From contig NZ_CP038266.1 in the NCBI RefSeq assembly GCF_004564355.1, positions 2,790,001-2,854,000 of the forward strand: DNA of 64,000 nucleotides, in the 5' to 3' direction. A model generated the notes under the pieces. That model did not search any database, was not told where the DNA came from, and saw only the letters and a list, made by a program, of their open reading frames with translations. Source of the stretch: Microbacterium wangchenii. Lineage in GTDB: Bacteria; Actinomycetota; Actinomycetes; Actinomycetales; Microbacteriaceae. The translations under genes were made by a program, and so were the position numbers. The stretch's first letter is position 1. Each line of letters opens with the position of its first letter. Positions 19,277 to 28,591 of the stretch are shown here, in pieces.

Positions 19277-20017
19277 TCAGTCTACGAAGGCCGCGAGGTC
19301 ATCGACGACGACGCTGGCGCCGGCTCGCGTGAGATTCTCGCCGCCGACGCCACGATCGACCCCGATCACGACCGCGAAGCCGCCGGCCGCGGCCGACTGC
19401 ACCCCGCTGAGGGCGTCTTCCACGGCGACCGAGCGCGCCGGGTCGACTCCCAGCATCCGCGCGGCCTCGAGGAACACGTCGGGGGCGGGCTTGGAACGGA
19501 GGTGATCGCGCTCGGCGACGACGCCGTCCATGACGACCGTGAACCGATCGCGGATACCTGCCGCCTCGAGCACCTCTTCGGCGTTCTTCGAACTGGACAC
19601 CACGGCGATCGGCACGTGTGCGGCGAGCAGCCTGTCCACCAGGCGCACCGAGCCGGGATAGGGAGAGATCCCCTCCGAGCGCAGCACGGCGGCGAAGACC
19701 ACGTTCTTGCGGTTGCCGATGCCGCAGACGGTGTCGGCGGTGGGCGGGTCTGCGGGGTCCCCCCACGGCACCTCGACGTCACGGCTGCGCAGGAGGCTGG
19801 CCACGCCGTCGTATCGCTTCTTGCCGTCGAGGTACTCGAAGTAATCGCGGTCGGTGTAGGGCGGGCGGATGTCCCACTGCGCGAACAGCTCCTCGAACAT
19901 CGTCCGCCACGCGTGCATGTGCACCTCGGCGGTCGGAGTGAGCACGCCGTCCAGGTCGAACAGGACGGCGTCGTAGGCGGTGAGATCGGGCAGGCTGTCG
20001 GGGTTTCCGTCGGTCAC
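19277..20017 (-). CDS. HAD-superfamily beta-phosphoglucomutase-like protein
   Basis: This protein of about 246 residues has HAD motif I (VLFDLDGVLTPTAEVH), motif II (VVSSSKN), the Lys of motif III in SKPAPDVFLEAA, and motif IV VAVEDALSGVQSA. The DLDGVLTPTAxVHMHAW start and small cap match the subgroup encoded next to GH65 phosphorylases, which isomerise beta-glucose 1-phosphate to glucose 6-phosphate. It precedes the GH65 gene in the transcription direction... on the minus strand it lies upstream, about 39 bases before the GH65 start, so the two form an operon. The GTG at 20017 is chosen; an ATG at 20071 would add 18 residues, and neither has a strong ribosome-binding site. Confidence 0.85.
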   Translation of the reverse strand: MTDGNPDSLPDLTAYDAVLFDLDGVLTPTAEVHMHAWRTMFEELFAQWDIRPPYTDRDYFEYLDGKKRYDGVASLLRSRDVEVPWGDPADPPTADTVCGIGNRKNVVFAAVLRSEGISPYPGSVRLVDRLLAAHVPIAVVSSSKNAEEVLEAAGIRDRFTVVMDGVVAERDHLRSKPAPDVFLEAARMLGVDPARSVAVEDALSGVQSAAAGGFAVVIGVDRGVGGENLTRAGASVVVDDLAAFVD

Positions 20018-20091
20018 CGCATCAGCGTAGTCAGCCGATACGGGCCCGAGGCGAGGGATTGCGCTGCGCATGGGACACCCGCACGGAACAC

Positions 20092-21330
20092 TCAGCCGCC
20101 CGCGACCTGCAGCGTCTGCCGCGCGATCTCGAGCTCTTCGTTGGTGGGCACGACGAGCACCGTCACCGCCGAGGCGTCCGTGGAGATGACCCGCGTCCCC
20201 CGCTCGGGTGCGGTGTTGCGCGCCGGGTCGATCTCGATGCCGGCGAATCCGAACGTCGCGAGCGACTCGGAGCGCACCTCCGGGGTGTTCTCCCCCACGC
20301 CCGCGGTGAAGGAGATGACGTCGACCCCACCGAGCTGGGCGAGGTAGGCGCCCGCGTACGCACGCAGACGATGGATGTAGACGTCCCATGCACGCGTGAT
20401 CCGCACGTCGCCCGCGTCCACGCCCGCGCGGATGTCGCGCATGTCGCTGACGCCGGCGAGACCCAGCAGTCCCGAGCGCTTGTTCAGCAGGTCGTCCAGA
20501 TCGCTGATCGACATGTCCGCGCGCCGGGCCAGGTGCAGGAGAACGGCCGGATCCAGGTCGCCCGAGCGGGTCCCCATCACCAGGCCCTCCAGGGGCGTGA
20601 GCCCCATCGAGGTCTCCACCGACCGTCCGCCATCGATCGCGGTAGCCGACGCTCCGTTGCCGAGGTGGAAGACGATCTGCTTCAGCTCGCCGAGGGGCCG
20701 GCCGAGGAAGGCGGCGGCGGACTCGCTGACGAACTGGTGGCTCGTGCCATGGAACCCGTACCGGCGGACGCGGTGGGCCTCGGCCAGCTGCGTGTCGATC
20801 GCGTACGTGTACGCGGCGGGGGAAAGGGTCTGGTGGAACGCCGTGTCGAACACCGCCACGTGCGGCACATCGGGGAACGCCTTGCGGGCGGCGACGATCC
20901 CGGCGAGGTTCGCCGGGTTGTGCAGCGGCGCCAGGACCGACAGCTCGTCGATGTTGATCTCCACGAGCGGGGTCACCAGCGTCGGCTCGTAGAACCGCGC
21001 TCCCCCGTGCACGACGCGATGCCCCACCGCGACGGGGGCGCGCTCGGAGAGTGACGGCCCGTGCTGCGCGAAGGCCTCGAGCATGACCTGGAACCCCGCC
21101 GTGTGATCGGGGATCGCGCGGCGGATCTCGGAGGTGGCGTCGGTCACGGTGAAGGAGACGCCGTCGGAGCCTCCGGCCAGCGCGGCGGCCGTGACGGTGT
21201 GCCGGGCGAGCCCGGACTCCTGCCCGATGCGCTCCACGAGCCCTTTCGCGAGCACCTGCTCGGAGTCGCCGTCCAGCAGCTGGTACTTGATGGAGGACGA
21301 TCCGGAATTGATCACGAGGACATCGCTCAT
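20092..21330 (-). CDS. ackA: Acetate kinase
   Basis: This 412-residue enzyme interconverts acetyl phosphate plus ADP and acetate plus ATP. It has the N-terminal NSGSSSIKY phosphate motif at residues 8-16, GHRVVHGG, FDTAFH, HLGNGAS and GTRSGDLDP in family order, and normal length. Its ATG overlaps the pta stop (ATGA), giving the classic pta-ackA pair for overflow acetate production, ATP generation or acetate uptake. Confidence 0.96.
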   Translation of the reverse strand: MSDVLVINSGSSSIKYQLLDGDSEQVLAKGLVERIGQESGLARHTVTAAALAGGSDGVSFTVTDATSEIRRAIPDHTAGFQVMLEAFAQHGPSLSERAPVAVGHRVVHGGARFYEPTLVTPLVEINIDELSVLAPLHNPANLAGIVAARKAFPDVPHVAVFDTAFHQTLSPAAYTYAIDTQLAEAHRVRRYGFHGTSHQFVSESAAAFLGRPLGELKQIVFHLGNGASATAIDGGRSVETSMGLTPLEGLVMGTRSGDLDPAVLLHLARRADMSISDLDDLLNKRSGLLGLAGVSDMRDIRAGVDAGDVRITRAWDVYIHRLRAYAGAYLAQLGGVDVISFTAGVGENTPEVRSESLATFGFAGIEIDPARNTAPERGTRVISTDASAVTVLVVPTNEELEIARQTLQVAGG

Positions 21331-23489
21331 GGTGTGCCTGCCTCCCCGGTGGCGCCGTCGGCCTGGGCCTGGATCGCCGTGATCGCGATGGTGTTGACGA
21401 TGTCTTCCACGAGCGCACCGCGGGAGAGGTCGTTGATGGGCTTGTTCAACCCCTGCAGCACGGGCCCGATCGCCACCGCACCGGCGGAGCGCTGCACGGC
21501 CTTGTAGGTGTTGTTCCCGGTGTTCAGGTCGGGGAAGACGAACACGGTGGCCCGGCCGGCCACGTCGGATCCGGGCATCTTCGCCTTGGCCACGGCCGCG
21601 TCGGCGGCGGCGTCGTATTGGATGGGCCCCTCCACCAGCAGCTCGGGCGCCCGCTCGCGCACGAGCGCGGTGGCGGTGCGGACCTTCTCCACGTCGGCGC
21701 CGGTGCCCGATTCTCCGGTGGAGTACGACAGCATCGCCACGCGCGGCGCGATGCCGAACTGCTCGGCGGTCGCCGCCGAGGAGATCGCGATGTCGGCCAG
21801 CTGCTCGCTCGTGGGGTCGGGGATGACGGCGCAGTCGCCGTACACGAGCACCCGGTCGGCCAGAGCCATCAGGAAGACGCTGGAGACCACGGAGACCCCC
21901 GGCCGGGTCTTGATGATCTCGAAGGCCGGACGGATCGTGTGCGCCGTGGTGTGAGCGGCGCCGGAGACCATGCCGTCGGCCAGCCCGAGGTGGACCATGA
22001 GGGTGCCGAAGTACGACACGTCGGTCACGGTGTCGGCGGCGCGCTGGTAGGTCATGCCCTTGTGCGCGCGCAGGCGTTCGTACTCGCGCGCGAACCGGTC
22101 GACGTACACGGCGTCGAAGGGGCTGACCACGCGGGCTTCGCGCAGGTCGATCCCGAGCTCGGTCGCCCGGTTCCGCACCTCGATCTCCTCGCCGAGGATC
22201 GTCAGGTCGGCGATGCCGCGCGCGAGCACGGTGGCCGCCGCACGCAGCACGCGGTCGTCGCTGCCCTCGGGCAGCACGATGTGACGGCGGTGGCGGCGCG
22301 CGCGCTCCACGAGGCCGTACTCGAACATCAGCGGCGTGACGACGGTGGGCTCCGCCACGCCGAGCAGGCGCGTGAGCTCGCCGGTGTCGACGTGGCGCTC
22401 GAAGAGCGCCAGCGCGGTGTCGTAGCGGCGCTGGGAGTCGGCGGCGAGACGGCCGCGGGTGTTCATCACCCGCACGGCCGTGTCGTAGGTGCCGAGATCG
22501 GTGGCGATGATCGGCAGCGACGAGCCGAGGCCGTCGATGAGGCGATCGACCGGTTCGGGCAGCGGGAAGCCGCCGTTGAGCACGATGCCCGCCAGGGAGG
22601 GGAAGGTGCCCGACGCGTTGGCCAGGAGTGCTGCCAGGAGCACCTCGGCGCGATCGGCGGGGATCACCACGATCGAGGACTCGGTCAGCCGCGGCAGCAC
22701 GTTGACCATCGACATGCCGGCCACCACGACGCCGAGCACCTCGCGCGTGAGCAGGGCGGGATCGCCCTTGATGAGCTCGCCGCCGACCGAGCGCAGGACC
22801 CCGCGCACCGACGGGGCGACGAGGAAGCGGTCTTCGGGGAGCGCCCACACCGGGACGTCGCGGCCCGGCGTGGCACGGGCGCTGTCGACGCCGAGGACGG
22901 CCCGCACGGACGCGACGATGTCGTCCAGCGCCTCGGGATCGGCGCGGTTGACGACCACGGCCAGGAGTTCGGCGCGCTCGTGGGTCAGTTCGACCAGGGC
23001 CAGTGCCGCGGCCTGGCCGACCTGCTCGGGCGTGCGGGGCGTGCTGGAGCCGAGCTGCTCGCTCTGGCCGTGCTGAGCTCGCCCGCCGACGACGAGGAGC
23101 ACCGGGGCGCCGAGATTCGCCGCGATGCGCCCGTTGTAGGCGAGTTCGGCGGGACTGGACACATCCGTGTAGTCGCTGCCGATGACCACGACCGCATCGC
23201 ACTGGGCCTGGACGGCCTTGTACCGTTCGACGATCCTCGCCAGCGCCGCATCCGGGTCGCCGCGCACGTCGTCGTAGGTGACCCCCACGCACTCGTCGTA
23301 CTCGAGGTCGACGCCGTCGTGATCGAGCAGCATCTCCAGCACGTAGTCGCGCTCGGCCGTCGATCGTGCGATGGGGCGGAACACTCCCACGCGGGGGGTG
23401 GCGTGGCTGAGCGCGTCGAGAACTCCCAGGGCCACGCTGGATTTGCCCGAGTTTCCCTCTGCCGAGGTGATGTAGATGCTCTGCGCCAC
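21327..23489 (-). CDS. pta: Phosphate acetyltransferase (long form)
   Basis: This 720-residue protein converts acetyl-CoA and phosphate to acetyl phosphate. The N-terminal part is a P-loop BioD-like domain (AEGNSGKSSVALGVLD, residues 10-25) followed by a DRTGG-type regulatory region. The catalytic PTA domain occupies about the last 330 residues and includes VLPEGSDDRVLRAA and VVSSVFLMAL blocks. The length is that of the E. coli/actinobacterial long form, in which the N-terminal region mediates allostery. The GTG at 23489 is the only start that preserves the P-loop domain. The ffs gene lies upstream on the same strand. Confidence 0.95.
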   Translation of the reverse strand: MAQSIYITSAEGNSGKSSVALGVLDALSHATPRVGVFRPIARSTAERDYVLEMLLDHDGVDLEYDECVGVTYDDVRGDPDAALARIVERYKAVQAQCDAVVVIGSDYTDVSSPAELAYNGRIAANLGAPVLLVVGGRAQHGQSEQLGSSTPRTPEQVGQAAALALVELTHERAELLAVVVNRADPEALDDIVASVRAVLGVDSARATPGRDVPVWALPEDRFLVAPSVRGVLRSVGGELIKGDPALLTREVLGVVVAGMSMVNVLPRLTESSIVVIPADRAEVLLAALLANASGTFPSLAGIVLNGGFPLPEPVDRLIDGLGSSLPIIATDLGTYDTAVRVMNTRGRLAADSQRRYDTALALFERHVDTGELTRLLGVAEPTVVTPLMFEYGLVERARRHRRHIVLPEGSDDRVLRAAATVLARGIADLTILGEEIEVRNRATELGIDLREARVVSPFDAVYVDRFAREYERLRAHKGMTYQRAADTVTDVSYFGTLMVHLGLADGMVSGAAHTTAHTIRPAFEIIKTRPGVSVVSSVFLMALADRVLVYGDCAVIPDPTSEQLADIAISSAATAEQFGIAPRVAMLSYSTGESGTGADVEKVRTATALVRERAPELLVEGPIQYDAAADAAVAKAKMPGSDVAGRATVFVFPDLNTGNNTYKAVQRSAGAVAIGPVLQGLNKPINDLSRGALVEDIVNTIAITAIQAQADGATGEAGTP

Positions 23490-23542
23490 GCGTCCACCCT
23501 ACGGCGGCGATCCCGCGGGCGGAGGGGCCCGGGCCGGGACAA

Positions 23543-23637
23543 AAATAAGACTCTCCGCGCACCCAGCAGAGCCTGGTTACCCTTGCTACGTTTCCGTCCT
23601 GGGGGAGTTGGCCTGGATGCCGTCACGCGGAGAGCCG
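23543..23637 (-). ncRNA. ffs: Bacterial small signal recognition particle RNA (4.5S/SRP)
   Basis: On the minus strand the sequence carries the conserved SRP apical domain: a CCCCCAGGACGGAAACGTAG core, directly followed by CAAGGG, which is the Ffh-binding symmetric/asymmetric loop with its GGAA-type tetraloop. The ends pair as GCTCTCCGCG and CGCGGAGAG, giving a hairpin of about 95 nucleotides followed by TTATTTTTG. It acts with Ffh and FtsY in co-translational membrane targeting. The 5' end is placed 7 bases after a TACACT box; the 3' end is placed at the T-rich run. Confidence 0.9.
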
Positions 23638-23642
23638 GCTCC

Positions 23643-23672
23643 AGTGTAACGGTCGACTGGGCCTGCGGCCAA
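23643..23672 (-). promoter_or_regulatory. Promoter of the SRP RNA gene
   Basis: On the minus strand TTGGCC (23672-23667) and TACACT (23648-23643) are spaced by 18 bases. Transcription starting 6-7 bases downstream would begin exactly at the first paired base of the predicted SRP RNA. Confidence 0.6.
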
Positions 23673-23814
23673 CGCGGGCTCACCGGCGGCGCCGCCCTGC
23701 CACGCCCTCCCGCGTGCGACAAGGGCAGACTTCTCCCAGCCCCGAGGGTCGAAACCGGGGTTACGATCGGGTCACGACCGGCGACGACGCCTCCTCCCCG
23801 GACCCGAGGGATTC

Positions 23815-24822
23815 ATGAACGAGACTGCGACGACATCGCCCGACTCCGCATCCGGGCCGCTCACCCCGGACGACTTCGGGCGGATCACCGACAGCATCGT
23901 CGCGTCGATGTCGCGCGTGATCGACGGCAAGCCCGATGCTGTCCGCTCCGCTCTCGTGGCGCTTCTCGCGGAGGGACACCTCCTGATCGAGGACGTGCCC
24001 GGCGTCGGCAAGACGATGCTGGCGCGCGCGCTGGCCGCCTCGGTGGATGCGAGCGTGCGACGCATCCAGTTCACGCCGGATCTCCTGCCCGGCGATGTCA
24101 CCGGGGTCTCGGTGTTCAATCCGGTCGACCGCGAGTTCGAGTTCAAACCCGGCGCCATCTTCGCCAATGTCGTCATCGCCGACGAGATCAACCGCTCCTC
24201 CCCCAAGACGCAGTCGGCTCTGCTGGAGGCGATGGAGGAGCAGCAGGTCACCGTCGACGGCCGCACGCACCTGCTCCCCGATCCGTTCCTCGTCGTCGCG
24301 ACACAGAATCCCCTGGAGATGGAGGGCACGTACGCGCTGCCCGAGGCTCAGCGCGACCGCTTCATGATGCGCATCTCCATGGGCTACCCGGATGCACGCA
24401 GCGAGGCGCTCATGCTGCGCCAGCGCGACAGCGTCAACCCGCTCGAGGCGATCCGCCCCGTGGTCACCGCCGCGCGCGTGACGCAGCTGATCGCGTGGGC
24501 GCGAGCCGTCCATGTGTCACCCGCCGTGGAGGACTACGCCGTCGCGCTGGCCCACGCCACGCGCACGCACCCCGACCTGCGCCTGGGCGCGAGCCCGCGC
24601 GCCACGCTGCAGCTGGTGCGTGCGGCGAAGGTGTGGGCGGCCCTGGACGGGCGCGCGTTCGTCATCCCCGACGACGTGACCGCGCTGCTCTCCCCCGTCT
24701 TCGCGCACCGTCTCATTCCCAGCCGCGCCGCCGCCGGCGGCCGGCCCTCGGCCGAAGTGGTCGCCTCGACGCTGGAACGGATCGCCGGGTCGGTGCGGGT
24801 GCCGCTGGCCGCGCGGATGTGA
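23815..24822 (+). CDS. MoxR-family AAA ATPase
   Basis: This 335-residue AAA+ ATPase has Walker A EDVPGVGKT (about residues 59-67), the FTPDLLPGDVTG and PGAIFANVVIADEINR Walker B block, and ATQNPLEMEGTYALPEAQRDRF, all hallmark MoxR sequences. MoxR proteins act as chaperones that mature or assemble partner proteins, usually working with a DUF58 protein encoded next to them, as here. The ATG at 23815 has CGAGGG upstream. It is the first gene of a three-gene set with the DUF58 and transglutaminase genes. Confidence 0.93.
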   Translation: MNETATTSPDSASGPLTPDDFGRITDSIVASMSRVIDGKPDAVRSALVALLAEGHLLIEDVPGVGKTMLARALAASVDASVRRIQFTPDLLPGDVTGVSVFNPVDREFEFKPGAIFANVVIADEINRSSPKTQSALLEAMEEQQVTVDGRTHLLPDPFLVVATQNPLEMEGTYALPEAQRDRFMMRISMGYPDARSEALMLRQRDSVNPLEAIRPVVTAARVTQLIAWARAVHVSPAVEDYAVALAHATRTHPDLRLGASPRATLQLVRAAKVWAALDGRAFVIPDDVTALLSPVFAHRLIPSRAAAGGRPSAEVVASTLERIAGSVRVPLAARM

Positions 24823-24829
24823 GCCGGCG

Positions 24830-26074
24830 ATGAGACGTCTGTGGCCACTGACCGCCCGCGGCACGGGGGCCGTGGCCCTCGCCGTCCTGGCGTTCCTCAT
24901 CGCCCATGAGGCCGGCATCGGCGAGCTGTTGTACTTCGGCGTGCTGCTGCTGGTCGTGGTCGCCGGGAGCGTCGTGTCGCTGTTCACGGCGCGGCGCACG
25001 GAGGCCGTCTCGCGCTCCCTCGTCCCCGACGTCGCCGCCGTCGGGCGGGAGAGCACCGTGCGCGTACGGGCCGGGATGCGCTCGGCGCTGCCGACGGCAC
25101 CCGGGACGTGGGAGGACACCCTGCCCCCCGGCCTGACCGGCCGCGCCCGCGGCATCTTCCCCGCCCTGGGCTCCGGGCTCCGCGGTGGCGACGGGAGCGT
25201 CGAGCTGAGTTACACCGTGCATGGCCGGGCCCGCGGCATCCACTCCCTCGGCCCCCTCGTCGTCACGGCCACCGATCCGTTCGGCCTGGCCCGCCGGCGG
25301 TTCTCCCTCGGTGGGCGGACCCGCGTCACCATCGCCCCGGCGATCGTCGAACTGTCCACGCTGCCCACCGCGCCCGGTGAGGCGGGCGGGATGCTCCAGG
25401 CCACGACGGCGCAGCTGGGGCAGGGCGCGGACAATCTCGTCGCCCGGCCGTACGCGCCGGGCGACTCGATGCGGCGCATCCACTGGCGGGCGACCGCGCA
25501 CCGCGACACGCTGATGGTGCGCCAGGAGGAGCAGGAGGCGACCCCGGAAGCCAGCGTCGTGCTCGACCGCGGCGTGCTGCGCTGGGGTTCGGACGCGATC
25601 CTCGCGCCGGGCCTGGACCCCGCGTTCGAGACCGGTGTGTCGGCGGCGGTGTCGGCGGTGATGCAGCTCGTGCGGGAGGGGTACAGCGTCGAGCTGATGG
25701 ACTCCAACGGCGTGGCGCTGTCGGACCCGCTCGCCGGCGGGGAGGTCTTCGACGTCGAGGCGCTGGCCGCGCAGCTGGCCACTCTCACGACCCGTAAGGG
25801 CGATGACCTCACCCGCGTCGCGGCGCTGTTCGCCGGCGTGGTGACCGGGCCCGTCGTCGTGGTCACCGGACGCCTCTCCGCGGGCGACACCGAGGCGCTC
25901 GCCCCCCTCGCCCACCACTCCGCACTGCCCGTTCTCCTCGGAGTCGGAGCCGCCTCGGACGCCGTGGACCGGCTGCGCATGGCCGGATGGTGCGCAGCCG
26001 CCATCGCCGACGACGAGGACATCGCAGCGGCGTGGGACCAAGCCGTCGACAGGGGGCCGGCGCGTGTCCACTGA
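24830..26074 (+). CDS. DUF58 domain protein
   Basis: This 414-residue protein has two N-terminal membrane helices (about residues 10-55) followed by a soluble region. The soluble region carries the DUF58 motif RPYAPGDSMRRIHWRATAHR (about residues 202-221), a segment that in this family folds like a von Willebrand A domain. It is the usual partner of MoxR ATPases and is thought to be membrane-bound and to act in envelope protein assembly. It starts 7 bases after the moxR stop and overlaps the next gene by 11 bases. Confidence 0.92.
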   Translation: MRRLWPLTARGTGAVALAVLAFLIAHEAGIGELLYFGVLLLVVVAGSVVSLFTARRTEAVSRSLVPDVAAVGRESTVRVRAGMRSALPTAPGTWEDTLPPGLTGRARGIFPALGSGLRGGDGSVELSYTVHGRARGIHSLGPLVVTATDPFGLARRRFSLGGRTRVTIAPAIVELSTLPTAPGEAGGMLQATTAQLGQGADNLVARPYAPGDSMRRIHWRATAHRDTLMVRQEEQEATPEASVVLDRGVLRWGSDAILAPGLDPAFETGVSAAVSAVMQLVREGYSVELMDSNGVALSDPLAGGEVFDVEALAAQLATLTTRKGDDLTRVAALFAGVVTGPVVVVTGRLSAGDTEALAPLAHHSALPVLLGVGAASDAVDRLRMAGWCAAAIADDEDIAAAWDQAVDRGPARVH

Positions 26075-28409
26075 GGCGTGGGGGGCGCGAGGCGGCGCCC
26101 GCGACCGGGCGCCGTGGGCACGGCGCACCGACGTCCTGCTCGCGGCCGGAGTGCTCGCCGCGCTGGTGGGCGCCACGCTGCCGCTGCTGCGGGTGATCGA
26201 CAGCGGATGGTGGCTGGCCGCTGCCCTGGGCCTGGCCGCGGCGGTGCTGGCCACCGGCGTCCTGGGCCGCGGGATGCGGCTGCCTGGAGTGGCCGTGGCC
26301 GCGCTCGAGGGGGTGGTGTGGGTCCTCCTGCTCACGGTGATGTTCGGCCGTTCCTCCGCCGTGCTGTGGATGGTCCCGACCCCTGACACCTTCGCGACCG
26401 TCCCGGTGCTGGTGTCGGCCGGCGTCGAGGAGATCGTCCTGGGCGCAGCTCCCCTGGAGCCGGGCGTGCCGCTGACGTTCGTCCTGGTGGCCGCCGTGGG
26501 CCTGGTTGCCCTCGCGATCGATCACGTGGTGTTGACCGCGCGCATGCCGCTGCTTGCCGGGGTCGCCCTCGTGGCGATCTCGCTGATCCCCTCCATCGCC
26601 GTGCCCGGCGAGATCGACCTGGTCGGGTTCGTCGTCCTCTCCGTCAGCGTGTTGTTCCTCCTTCGCATCGACACCCGCGCGCGCCATCGCGAGCCGGATG
26701 CCCCGTCTGTGCGCGGCGGAGGCGGGTACGCCGCAGGAGCCGACGAGCCGCGCCGCTCGGTCGGCGCGACGGCCACGGCACTGGCGATCGGGGCGGTCGC
26801 GGTCGTGGCGGCGGTTGTGGCCACCCCGCTCCTGCCCTCCCCTCTCGCCCGGGCCGGCTCGGGAGGCCTGGGCACCGGATCCACGATCGACCCGACTCTC
26901 GAGCTCGGCGACGACCTGCGCCAGCCCCGCGAGACGCAGGTGCTGACCGTCCGCTCCTCCGCCTCCGACGCGCCCTACCTTCGCGCGGTCACGCTCTCCG
27001 ACTTCGACGGCTCGGTGTGGGAGCCCGACACCGGGCGCACGACGCCCCTGGCAGCGGACGAGGAGTCCTTTCCCGCAGTGGAGGTCGCCCCCGGCATCGA
27101 GCTGGAGGAGCAGCGCGCCACCGTGGAGATCGTGGATCTGAACTCCCCCTGGCTGCCGGTGCCGTTCCCGGCGACGACGGTGACCGGGCTCGATGGAGCG
27201 TGGGGGGCCCTCGCCCAGAACCGCACCGTCCTGGCCCGCAGCGGATCGACGCAGGGTCAGGGGTACGACGTCGAGAGCACCGTGCCCCGGCCCACGCTCG
27301 AGCAGATCAGCGGGATCGAGGCCGGCGGGCAGGTGCGCGAGGAGTCCTACCTCCTTCCCGACGATCTGCCGGCGATCATCGAACAGACCGCTCGCGAGGT
27401 GACCGCCGACGCCCAGAGCGACTTCGAGGCCCTGCAGGATCTGCAGGCGTGGTTCCGCAGTTCCGAGTTCGAGTACTCCCTCGAGGCCCCCGTGGAGGAG
27501 GGGTTCGACGGCTCCGGCGCGCTGGCCGTCGCCGACTTCCTCGCCGTGCGACAGGGCTACTGCGTCCACTTCGCCTCCGCGTTCGCGCTCATGGCGCGCA
27601 CCCTCGACATGCCCTCCCGAATCGTCGTGGGCTACCTCCCTGGAGTGAGCACGAACGAATCCACCGACGGCGAGACGGTCTACGCCGTCTCCAGCAGCCA
27701 ACTGCACTCATGGCCGGAGGTGCACTTCCCGGGCGTGGGCTGGGTGCCCTTCGAGCCCACGAACAGCCTCGGGTCGCCCACGAGCTTCTCCTCGGCCAGC
27801 GCAGCGGGTGCAGGGGCGCCCGCCGACGGGGCGCCGGAGGACGCGCTGCAGCCGGAGGCGGGCCCGACGGCTTCGCCGACAGCCGGCGCGCGTCCCCAGG
27901 ACGACCTGCAAGCCGGGGGCGGGGGCACGACGACGACAGGCGGTGTGGGCCCGTGGCCGGGTGTGGGCACCGGGATGCTGCTGCTGGCGGTACTGGCACT
28001 GCCCGGCGTCCTGCGCGAGGCCCGTCGGCGCAGGGCCGTCCAGGCAGCGGAGGGCGGCGACGCGGGGGCGGCATGGCTCGCCCTTCAGGAACTGGCCATC
28101 GATCTGGGGATCCCGGTTCCCGGCGCGGAGTCCCCGCGCGCCTTCGGGGCGCGGCTCACGCGTGACCACGGCGCGTCCGAGAACGCCGTCGGCGTGCTCG
28201 TGGCTGCGATCGAGCGCTCCAGCTACGGTGCCGCCTCCCGTTTCGAACACGGCGGCGGCCTCGCACCCGCTCTGGCGGAAGCGCGTACCGGGCTGCTCGC
28301 GCGCGTCACCCCGTGGCGGCGCATCCTGTCGGTCGCGGTCCCGCGGTCTCTCGTGATCCGCCCGGGGTCCGCCTACGCGCACCCGCCGGAGCCGGCCACC
28401 GCCCGCTGA
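26064..28409 (+). CDS. TgpA-like membrane transglutaminase-domain protein
   Basis: This 781-residue protein has about six N-terminal hydrophobic helices, an extracytoplasmic transglutaminase/protease-like domain, and another helix (about 640-660) before a cytoplasmic tail containing a DUF4129-like end. The catalytic Cys lies in RQGYCVHFASAFALMARTL and the His in HSWPEVHFPGVGWVPFEPT, with the expected Cys-His order. The GTG at 26064 overlaps the DUF58 gene. MoxR-DUF58-TgpA sets are widespread in actinobacteria and are probably involved in envelope maturation. The actual substrate is unknown. Confidence 0.92.
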   Translation: MSTEAWGARGGARDRAPWARRTDVLLAAGVLAALVGATLPLLRVIDSGWWLAAALGLAAAVLATGVLGRGMRLPGVAVAALEGVVWVLLLTVMFGRSSAVLWMVPTPDTFATVPVLVSAGVEEIVLGAAPLEPGVPLTFVLVAAVGLVALAIDHVVLTARMPLLAGVALVAISLIPSIAVPGEIDLVGFVVLSVSVLFLLRIDTRARHREPDAPSVRGGGGYAAGADEPRRSVGATATALAIGAVAVVAAVVATPLLPSPLARAGSGGLGTGSTIDPTLELGDDLRQPRETQVLTVRSSASDAPYLRAVTLSDFDGSVWEPDTGRTTPLAADEESFPAVEVAPGIELEEQRATVEIVDLNSPWLPVPFPATTVTGLDGAWGALAQNRTVLARSGSTQGQGYDVESTVPRPTLEQISGIEAGGQVREESYLLPDDLPAIIEQTAREVTADAQSDFEALQDLQAWFRSSEFEYSLEAPVEEGFDGSGALAVADFLAVRQGYCVHFASAFALMARTLDMPSRIVVGYLPGVSTNESTDGETVYAVSSSQLHSWPEVHFPGVGWVPFEPTNSLGSPTSFSSASAAGAGAPADGAPEDALQPEAGPTASPTAGARPQDDLQAGGGGTTTTGGVGPWPGVGTGMLLLAVLALPGVLREARRRRAVQAAEGGDAGAAWLALQELAIDLGIPVPGAESPRAFGARLTRDHGASENAVGVLVAAIERSSYGAASRFEHGGGLAPALAEARTGLLARVTPWRRILSVAVPRSLVIRPGSAYAHPPEPATAR

Positions 28410-28476
28410 CCTTCCCCTGCGGTTCGGGCGGCGCCGCGCTTACGGGTAGGATGGTCGGCGGCCCTCCGGGGCCTCA

Positions 28477-28564
28477 GGAGGATTCGCCTAGTGGCCTATG
28501 GCGCACGCTTGGAAAGCGTGTTGGGTGCAAGCCCTCGGGGGTTCGAATCCCCCATCCTCCGCCA
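28477..28564 (+). tRNA. tRNA-Ser (anticodon GGA)
   Basis: The class II tRNA has acceptor arms GGAGGAT/ATCCTCC, a D-arm GCCTAGTGGC region, an anticodon stem CACGC/GCGTG with anticodon GGA at 28511-28513, a long variable arm (TTGGGTGCAAGCCCTCG area) and the T-loop GGTTCGAATCC. The long variable arm and GGA anticodon identify a serine tRNA reading UCC/UCU. The discriminator G is followed by an encoded CCA (28562-28564). A TAGGAT -10-like box lies about 25 bases upstream. Confidence 0.97.
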
Positions 28565-28591
28565 TCAGTCCCCTCGCACCGCGCCTGCCGC

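Noticed and set aside
16895..20347. A very long open frame on the plus strand opposite the GH65, HAD and acetate kinase genes
   Set aside because: High-GC codon bias leaves the antisense frames open. The translation is Arg/His/Val-rich with no domains, while the minus strand encodes well-known enzymes.
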